Part shown: positions 57,326 to 64,000 of the stretch, in pieces | How the letters are laid out: every line of letters starts with the position of its first letter | Numbering within the stretch: position 1 is the stretch's first letter | Assembly (NCBI RefSeq): GCF_000313135.1 | Contig: NW_004457712.1 | Location: 1,237,053-1,301,052, forward strand | Direction of reading: 5' to 3' | DNA: 64,000 nt | Source: Acanthamoeba castellanii str. Neff | Taxonomy: Eukaryota; Discosea; Longamoebia; Acanthamoebidae | The notes under the pieces: model-generated | Told to the model about the DNA's origin: nothing | Seen by the model: only the letters and a program-made list of their open reading frames with translations | Database searches by the model: none | Made by a program: the position numbers and the translations under genes

Positions 57326-60300
57326 ATGCTGAGGGCGTCCGGTTGGCGTGGGGTGCGATCCTCGGTGACAGCATCAAGGGGAGGGACATTGGCGTGGAGA
57401 TCTGGCAGCGGCGCAACTGCAGCAATCTCCATCGCCTCACGAGGATGCAGCGCGCCGCTTCGAAGCACCACCCTCCGCTACAACCCTGCACTCACCCCCT
57501 CTTGGTCCCGCCCCTTTGCTTCCATTTTTATTTCTCTCTTATTTGTCTATTTATGATTTATTTATTTGATTTTTTTCTCTTTTACTCGATCGATGCAGGG
57601 GCGGGTGTGGCCTCGGCGGCCCAGCACGGCGGATGGTGGCAACGGAAGCCGGCGGCGCTTCGAAAGCAGCTGCCGAGGGGGTGGCGGCAAAGCCCGCAGC
57701 GCCGCCGGCCGGCACTACGCCGGCGAAGGCGGCCGGCCCGACCAAGCTCAAGGGCCTGCCCGACAGCGGCAGCGGGTGGGCCATCATGAAGAGCCTCTCG
57801 GGCTATCTGTGGCCCAAGGACAACCCGGCCATCAAGCGCCGCGTACTCGCCGCCGTGGCGCTGCTCGTCGGCTCCAAGGCACGCACCCACTCTTTGCGAC
57901 ACGACACGACACGACACGACCAACGACACGACACTGCTTGTTCCGTGTCCTGACCACCGTGCTGTGTTGTGTCGTGTGCGATCGACGTTGTTTTGCAGAT
58001 TCTCAACGTGCAAGTGCCGTTCCTCTTCAAGGAGGCCGTCGACCTGCTGAACGCCACCACCGAAAATGTAGCGCTCGTCCCGATCGCCATTTTGCTTGCT
58101 TGTGCGCGCCTCCTCTCTCTCGGTCTTCCTACGTCGCACACGCACACGCACACGCACACGCACACGCACACGCACACGCACACTTACGATGGCTGTGCAG
58201 ACGGAGCAGCGCGTGTGGGCGCGGCGGGTTTCACCGAGCTGAGGAACGTGGTGTTCTCCAAGGTGGCGCAGTCGTCCATCCGCCAGGTGGCCTGCAACAC
58301 CTTCCTCCACCTGCTCTCGCTCGACCTCCGCTTCCACCTCTCGCGCCAGACGGGCGGCTTGGCCCGCGCCATCGACCGCGGCACCCGAGGCATCAACTTC
58401 GTGCTCACCTCCATGGTCTTCAACATCCTGCCCACCATACTCGAGATCGGTTTGGTCTGCTCCATTCTGGTATGCCGTGTGCGCCGTGTGCTGTGCCGTG
58501 TGCCGTGTGCCATGCGTGTCGTGCGTGTCGTGCGGTTTACCAATTGCGGCCACTCCAGACCTACCAGTACGGAGCCCAGTTTGCGGCGTTGACGGCCGGA
58601 ACGATCGGCGTCTACACAGCGTACACCTTCGGTGTGACCCAGTGGAGGTACTACTAACCCACTATCGCCCGGTCCGTCAAGCCTCCCCCCCCTCACCGTC
58701 TTTCGTTCTTCGCCTTCTTTCTTTTTTTTCTCTTGGGCAGAACCAAGTTCCGCAAGGAGATGAACGCCATGGAATCCGAGGCGTCGTCCAAGGCCATCGA
58801 CTCGCTCATCAATTACGAGACCGTCAAAGTACGAAGACTTGTCACCGAGCGCGCTGTAAACGTGTGTGCGTGGGCGCGACTCACGTGTGAATTCACTTCA
58901 TTCCCCCTTCTTGGCAGTACTTCAACAACGAGAAGATGGAAGCCGAGCGCTACGACAAGTACTTTGCAAAGTACAGCGCGGCCTCGCTCAAGACCAATGT
59001 ACGCTCGCTTGGCATCGGCGGCGCGGTGGGGAGTGTGTGCCGTGTGACTCCTCGCTGAGCGGACTAGGCTCTCCCTTGGCTCACCTCCACGACGGTCTCT
59101 TTTCTTTTTTCTTTTCTTTTCTTTGGACTCCTACAGAGCAGCCTCGGGATGCTGAACTTCGGCCAAAACTTCATCTTCAGCGCTGCCATCACCACCGCCA
59201 TGATCCTCACCGCCCAGGGCATTAGCGCCGGTGCGTGCGCCTTTCCTTACGTTGAAGTTGAAGCGAGTCAGGCCTGCTGCGCCTTTTCCTCACACCTTTC
59301 TCTTCTGTACTCGCACACTTTACATATGGAAACCGAAGGCTCATATACCATCGGCGACTTGGTGATGGTCAACGGTCTCCTGTTCCAGCTCTCGCTGCCA
59401 CTCAATTTCCTGGTTTGGCCCGCCTTCCTACGCGACACGCGCGCACCATCGCGTCATCGCACTCACTGCCTACGCGCTCATTACTTTCTTTAAATACCGC
59501 CAGGGAACGGTGTACCGGGAGCTCAGGCAGTCGTTCACCGACATGGAGACCATGTTTGGTCTTCTGTCGCTGAACACCGACGTCAAGGTACAGCGTCACC
59601 TGTCCAACGCGCAAACACTGATATGTTACACATGTTAACACACACACACGACGCAATGTGTTGATTATATCTCGCGTCTCTTCAAGAACGAGCCGGGCGC
59701 TACGGACCTGCGAGTGAGCAAGGGCGAGATCAGCTTTGAGGGCGTCGGCTTCGGCTACACGCCCGAGCGCACCATCCTGAACGGGGCCACCTTCAACGTC
59801 CCGCCCGGCTCCAAGGTCGCCTTCGTCGGCACCACCGGCTCCGGGTACCCCTCGCCGCCTTGCCCACTCTCGCAGCTCTCAACCACCAACCTGTGCGTTC
59901 TGCGTGCGCCTGTCGTGCCGTGTGCGGTTGTGTCGTGTGTCGTGTGTCGTGTGTCGTGTGTCGTGTGTCGTGTGTCATGTGTCGTGTGCATGAGTAGCAA
60001 GTCGACCATCTTCCGTTTGCTGTTCCGATTCTACGATCCCGAGCAGGGGCGAGTGCTGATCGACGGGCAGGACATTCGTCACGTCACCCTCGAGAGCCTC
60101 CGCAAGGCCATCGCCGTCATCCCCCAGGTGGGCCTCTCTCTCTCTCCCCCCGAAGCAATCACCTGGCCATTTTATGTAAAACAAAACTGACCAATGGCGC
60201 GTTGTTTGCAGGACACGGTGCTGTTCAACGACACCATCTTCTACAACATCGCGTACGGCCGACCCACCGCCACGCGCGAAGAAGTGCTCGAAGCCGCGCG

Positions 60301-60986
60301 TCTCGCCCGCATCGACGACGCCATCCGCCAAATGCCCGTACTTCTGCCCTCCCTTTTTTTATTCATTATTGTAAATTTTTATTGTTTATTAGCCACTATT
60401 ATTATTACAATATTATTATTCAATTACTTGCTTTATTTATGTATTAATTGTTGTGTTTTGGGGCAGATGGGGTATGAGACGGTGGTGGGCGAGCGCGGCC
60501 TGAAGCTGTCGGGCGGCGAGAAGCAGCGGATCGCCATCGCGCGCGCCCTGCTCAAGGACGCGCCCATCCTCCTGTGCGACGAAGCCACCTCGTCCATCGA
60601 CACAGCCACCGAACGCGAAGTCCAGGTGCGCGTACCCTCTCCACCCGCCATTCCACGCATTCCTCACCAACTGAAGAGCCTGTCATGTGCGTGTGCGTGT
60701 GCGTGTGCGTGTGCGTTTGTGTGCGGTGTCGGTGTCATAGCAATCGCTGGCCCAGCTGACGCGTGGCAAGACGACGCTGATCATCGCACACCGGCTGTCG
60801 ACGGTGGTGGACGCGGACGTGGTGATGGTGATGAAGGGCGGCAATGTCGTGGAGAGCGGCAGCCACCACCAGCTCATCGCGCGCAACGGCCTCTACGCCG
60901 CCATGTGGCGGCACCAGCTCGAGGCGGCCCACCACGGCAACCCGACCACCGCCACCGCCCCCAACCAACCCTCCACCCCCGCATAA
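57326..60986 (+). CDS. Mitochondrial ABC transporter, ABCB7/Atm1 type
   Basis: Fifteen exons: 57326-57504, 57599-57878, 57999-58101, 58201-58469, 58559-58647, 58741-58828, 58918-58998, 59137-59230, 59339-59412, 59504-59587, 59687-59844, 59998-60127, 60212-60337, 60467-60625, 60741-60986; 719 residues. A long Arg/Ser/Ala presequence precedes a single half-transporter. The membrane part has [57 protein letters not shown] and [20 protein letters not shown]. The ATPase has [13 protein letters not shown] (Walker A, split by an intron), LSGGEKQR signature, [10 protein letters not shown] (Walker B) and [10 protein letters not shown]. Atm1 exports a sulfur species from mitochondria for cytosolic Fe-S assembly. 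The second intron begins GCACGC at 57879, keeping GSK-ILNVQ. Confidence 0.95.
58137..58186. repeat. CACACG hexamer repeat in transporter intron
   Basis: About eight CACACG units in intron 58102-58200. Confidence 0.9.
59936..59990. repeat. Heptamer GTGTCGT repeat in transporter intron
   Basis: Seven to eight GTGTCGT units (one GTGTCAT) in intron 59845-59997, which splits the Walker A motif. Confidence 0.9.
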
Positions 60987-61090
60987 CGCGCATTCTTGGT
61001 TTTTATTTATTTTGATTTTAACAATAAATAATCAAAATAAGCCAAAATAAACAAATAAACAAATAAATAAAAACAGAGTTGGCAGGCTCT

Positions 61091-62402
61091 TCAGTTGGTG
61101 CTGGGGCCGGGCAGCGGGTGGTCGATGGTGGAGGGCTCGCTGCAGCCGAGGAAGTGGCCCATGCGGGACCACTTGCGCCACTGGCCCACCTCCTGGTCGT
61201 CCTGGTACTGGCCCTCCTCGCACTTCAAGCCGTTGGGGTAGTAGGTCTCGCAATGGCCGTCCCTATTGAACACAGGCACCACACCATCGTCATCATCGTC
61301 ATCATCAGCTCATCCGTCAGAGAGTCGATTCATCGCAGGTTCAGCTGACGCTCACGTCGAGGGCTACGTACTTGAGCCCGTTCTTGTAGTTCACAATCCT
61401 GTGCGGCTTCCCGCTTGGGTAGTACCACACGCACTTGCCGTGCCTGTGCCCCTGCAGAAAACAAAAAAAAACAGACAACGATCAACGCAGCCTTTTGTGA
61501 GTCCAGAAAAAGGCGGTGTGTGCCGCACGGGAGGTGAGTACGTTGAGGAAGTGCTGCTGGGTCCACAACCCGCCCGCTTCGTGCCACCAGCGCGCCTCTC
61601 CGTTCAGCACCCCGTGCTCGTAGCACTCCTCACGACATTTCTGCTCACCACACACACACACGACACACAACACACACACGAACCACGCTTGCGTGAGCCC
61701 TCATCGTCATCGCCATCGTCATCTTCTTCGGGAATAAAGGAGTTCGTCAAGGAACGGAGCGCACGTACGTGGCCGTTGGCATACCACTCCTCCATCTTGC
61801 CGTGCAGTTGGCCCTCGTCGTCGAACTCCTTGTTGGACTTGACGTTCCCGTTGGGGTGGTACTTCTTCACAGCTGTGAAGAATGGAAATGAAGCCAAAGT
61901 CAACCACTATGACTAGGATCAGCTGTGCGTTGTGTTGCCTGCGGTGGGTGTACTCACCATCGAGCATCTGGCGCTGGGCTTTCGGCTCCATGAACTTTTG
62001 GAGGTGCACATGCAACGGTTTAGGGACCCAGCAGTCCTGGTACCTACATTTCACGACCACGTTGAGGTGTCAGAGAATGAATGTGTCACCATCATCATGG
62101 ATCGATGATAGAAGGCCGAGGGTGCGAACAGTTCAAAGTTGACGGCCACCACCTTGGCGGCGAGGTCGACCAGCGACGGGCTGGCCCCTGTCAGCCTCCT
62201 ACGGTTCTCAGCCCTGATGACAACAGAGGAAAGTTGAAATTTATTAAGTAATATATTAACAAAATAAAAATAAAATCAGAATAATAGCCCTTATTATCAA
62301 GGGCAAGCCAAGGGACACGTACTGGGGCGAGGGTGCGGGAGGTGGAGGGAAGAAGGCAGCGGACAGCACCACTTGTGAGCGAATCAGGTGACTGAGGTCC
62401 AT
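61091..62402 (-). CDS. MORN/YwqK-like repeat protein
   Basis: Seven exons on the minus strand: 62402-62323, 62213-62130, 62043-61958, 61872-61769, 61640-61542, 61451-61372, 61262-61091; 234 residues. After a Pro-rich N-terminus and a helical region (LHVHLQKFMEPKAQRQMLD) come at least four beta-hairpin repeats of the form YxxNGxxxxxxxYxxGxxxGxxxxW: KKYHPNGNVKSNKEFDDEGQ, CYEHGVLNGEARWWHEAGGL, CVWYYPSGKPHRIVNYKNGL and CETYYPNGLKCEEGQYQDDQ. These resemble MORN and YwqK repeats. The end is GPSTN. No signal peptide. Function is not deducible; such repeats often bind lipids or other proteins. Confidence 0.8.
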
Positions 62403-62647
62403 CTCGAAAGAGATTGACGTCAGGAGGAAGAGGTGCTGCTGGCCCTGGTGCAGGAGGAGAAAGAAGGAAGGTGGAGGCGCTCCGCTACGACTTCAAGAGA
62501 GCTTCAGAAACGAAAACGAAGAAGAGTCTCAGATTGCGAAATGGAAGCGAAAACTGCGGCCCATTCCAAACATGCTTTGGAGATTTCGTTGGGGTGAAAA
62601 ACTTTTATTTTCAAATAATTCATAATTTAGTTTTATTTCAAACAGAG
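62403..62647. promoter_or_regulatory. Short divergent promoter region (MORN-like / RRM gene)
   Basis: 245 bases between two diverging starts. A plus frame is open here in phase with the RRM gene start and could extend it upstream, but its sequence is interrupted by AT-rich TTTTATTTCAAATAATT and looks noncoding. Confidence 0.45.
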
Positions 62648-64000
62648 ATGGAGGCGTCAGCAGAAGGTGGCCCGCCTTCTGCAGCACCTGAAGAAGCTGC
62701 AGCCCCAGCTGGCGCGGTGGCAGACAAGGTAGAGGTGGCCGTCTCAGCTGCGCCAACAGCAGTCGCTGCAGAAGTAGAGAAAAAAGAAGTACAAAATGAG
62801 AGCAAGGCAGAGGATGAGATGGAGGAGCTGCGCGATCCGATTACGGGCCGCTGGACGCTCATGGTGGCCAACGTCAACAAGTTGTGGGGCACCACCGAAG
62901 TCGAGTTTCACCTCCAGCGCACCATTCCCTTCTGGCACGAAATCAACTGCGAGATCCTTCTAATGCAGGTACACACCCATCATCGTTCCTCCCCCCAACC
63001 TCTTGTTTACCCCCAGCCATCGAATTCATCCATGCAAGTGCTCCCGCTACTCGATTGGATCTATTTTCCTCCCTTTTTTCGATTTTTGTTCATTTCTGCA
63101 ACATTTGAACTTCTCGATGTGCAACTGCACACCGTAGTACGGCAACATCTCTTCTTCAGAGATTAACCAACGCCCTCTCCCGACTTCATGACACGCACAC
63201 ACGCTGCCACCGCACACGCACACGACATGCGGCACGAATGCGAACGCTCTTTCTGCCTGCCTGGTTGGTTGTGCTGGCTGGGTCCTGTTGCACTCCCACC
63301 TCAACCGCCATCATCATCATCTTCATCATCATCAGCACAAGAATTTGGGCGGGCTGAAGAACCGCGGGGTCGCCCACCTGGAGTTAAGCTCTAGCGCGGA
63401 GGCCGTTCGTCTCCACCGCTGTACTCCCTTCTTCCCTCTTCCTCGCGCCCGAAGCGTTCGCCTGCGCCGGCAGCGGTGACGATCAGCCGCACCCGTGCGC
63501 GCGAGCGCTCTTTGAGTCCGGTCGGCCCCGTGGGGACTCTTGTGGAAGCTGACTTGCCGTGTGTCGTGTGTGTCGTGTCGTGTTGGTCGAACGTGCGGTT
63601 GTCTGTCAGACATGGTGGACACCGGCTATGCGATCGGGGACGCGCCGCTCAGAATCGACTGGCGGAGACCCGAACGCTACGACGACACCGTAACCCCCTC
63701 CTCCCATCGACTTCGCATGTGGGCGCGTGTGCGGTCGTTGCGTGTGTCGTGTCGTGTCATGTCATGTGTCGCGTGTCGTCGCCGCTCGAATTCTAAGACC
63801 CGCGTGGGGTACCATCTCAGATTCGAGCGGTGTACGCGGCCAACGCGCCGGTCACGATAACGAAGAGCGACGTGAGCGCCCTGTTCGGCCGGTTCGGCCA
63901 GATCGAGTCCATCTTCCTCTCCGCCGAACTACCGAAGAAGGCACCGCCCCCCGCGCCCCACCGGTCGGTGGTCTGGTCGGCGGCGTGCTGACGTGGCACA
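62648..64000 (+). CDS. RNA-recognition-motif protein, 5' part (runs to window end)
   Basis: Exons: 62648-62968, 63342-63420, 63474-63560 (tentative), 63610-63689, and from 63821 on. The N-terminus is Ala/Glu/Pro-rich, then WTLMVANVNKLWGTTEVEFH. Later exons read LGGLKNRGVAHLELSSSAEA (RRM strand-helix), YAIGDAPLRIDWRRPERYDD and AVYAANAPVTITKSDVSALF-GRFGQIESIFLS. The last is a clear start of an RRM with the beta1 and alpha1 pattern. The frame of the last exon meets TGA near 63989, so a further intron is likely before it. RNA binding is the probable role; the exact family is open. The 3' end is outside the window. Confidence 0.7.

Overview
This window looks like nuclear DNA of a free-living amoebozoan, most probably Acanthamoeba. 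Genes are dense on both strands. Coding exons are GC-rich and broken by many short spliceosomal introns, and very many donors read GTACG. Introns are filled with CGTGT/ACACG-type simple repeats, and the tRNA genes lack an encoded CCA and end in T-runs. The species call is inference from these traits; I ran no database search. Every exon chain was joined by hand from reading frame, splice phase and family motifs.

Left part (1-20 kb): the 3' end of an unidentified gene; a PPR protein; a ubiquitin-like-fold protein with an Arg/Lys/Ser-rich tail; a Rab GTPase; a membrane-anchored class 3 lipase; on the minus strand a TKL-type protein kinase with a long Arg/Asp/Glu tail; a mitochondrial-type malic enzyme (13 exons); DPH2; tRNA-Arg(CCG); and a small Lys/Pro-rich protein (minus).

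Middle (20-43 kb): signal peptide peptidase; then a minus-strand run of a DENN protein, mitochondrial ribosomal protein bL28m, a LETM1-like protein and a four-helix membrane protein. A gene-poor stretch with a 1.5 kb compound minisatellite follows. Next come an acid-sphingomyelinase/endopolyphosphatase-like phosphodiesterase (minus), a GT27 GalNAc-transferase-like enzyme, a phosphatidylserine synthase of the base-exchange type (16 exons, minus), mitochondrial ribosomal protein mL41 and an XRCC4-like NHEJ factor.

Right part (43-64 kb): three tRNA-Arg(TCG) copies and one tRNA relic around an archaemetzincin gene; a small orphan gene; a repetitive hydrophilic protein with a CsbD-like end; a coiled-coil EEEERRR-repeat protein interrupted by a 21-base assembly gap; an LRR protein; ORC1; a second tRNA-Arg(CCG); an ABCB7/Atm1-type mitochondrial ABC transporter; a MORN/YwqK-like protein; and the 5' part of an RRM gene that leaves the window.

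No operon logic applies. Two themes recur: mitochondrial function (PPR, malic enzyme, bL28m, LETM1, mL41, Atm1) and genome maintenance (XRCC4, ORC1). The least ordinary features are about seven GC-AG introns, the minisatellite locus, the dispersed tRNA-Arg family and the two neighbouring repeat-protein genes.
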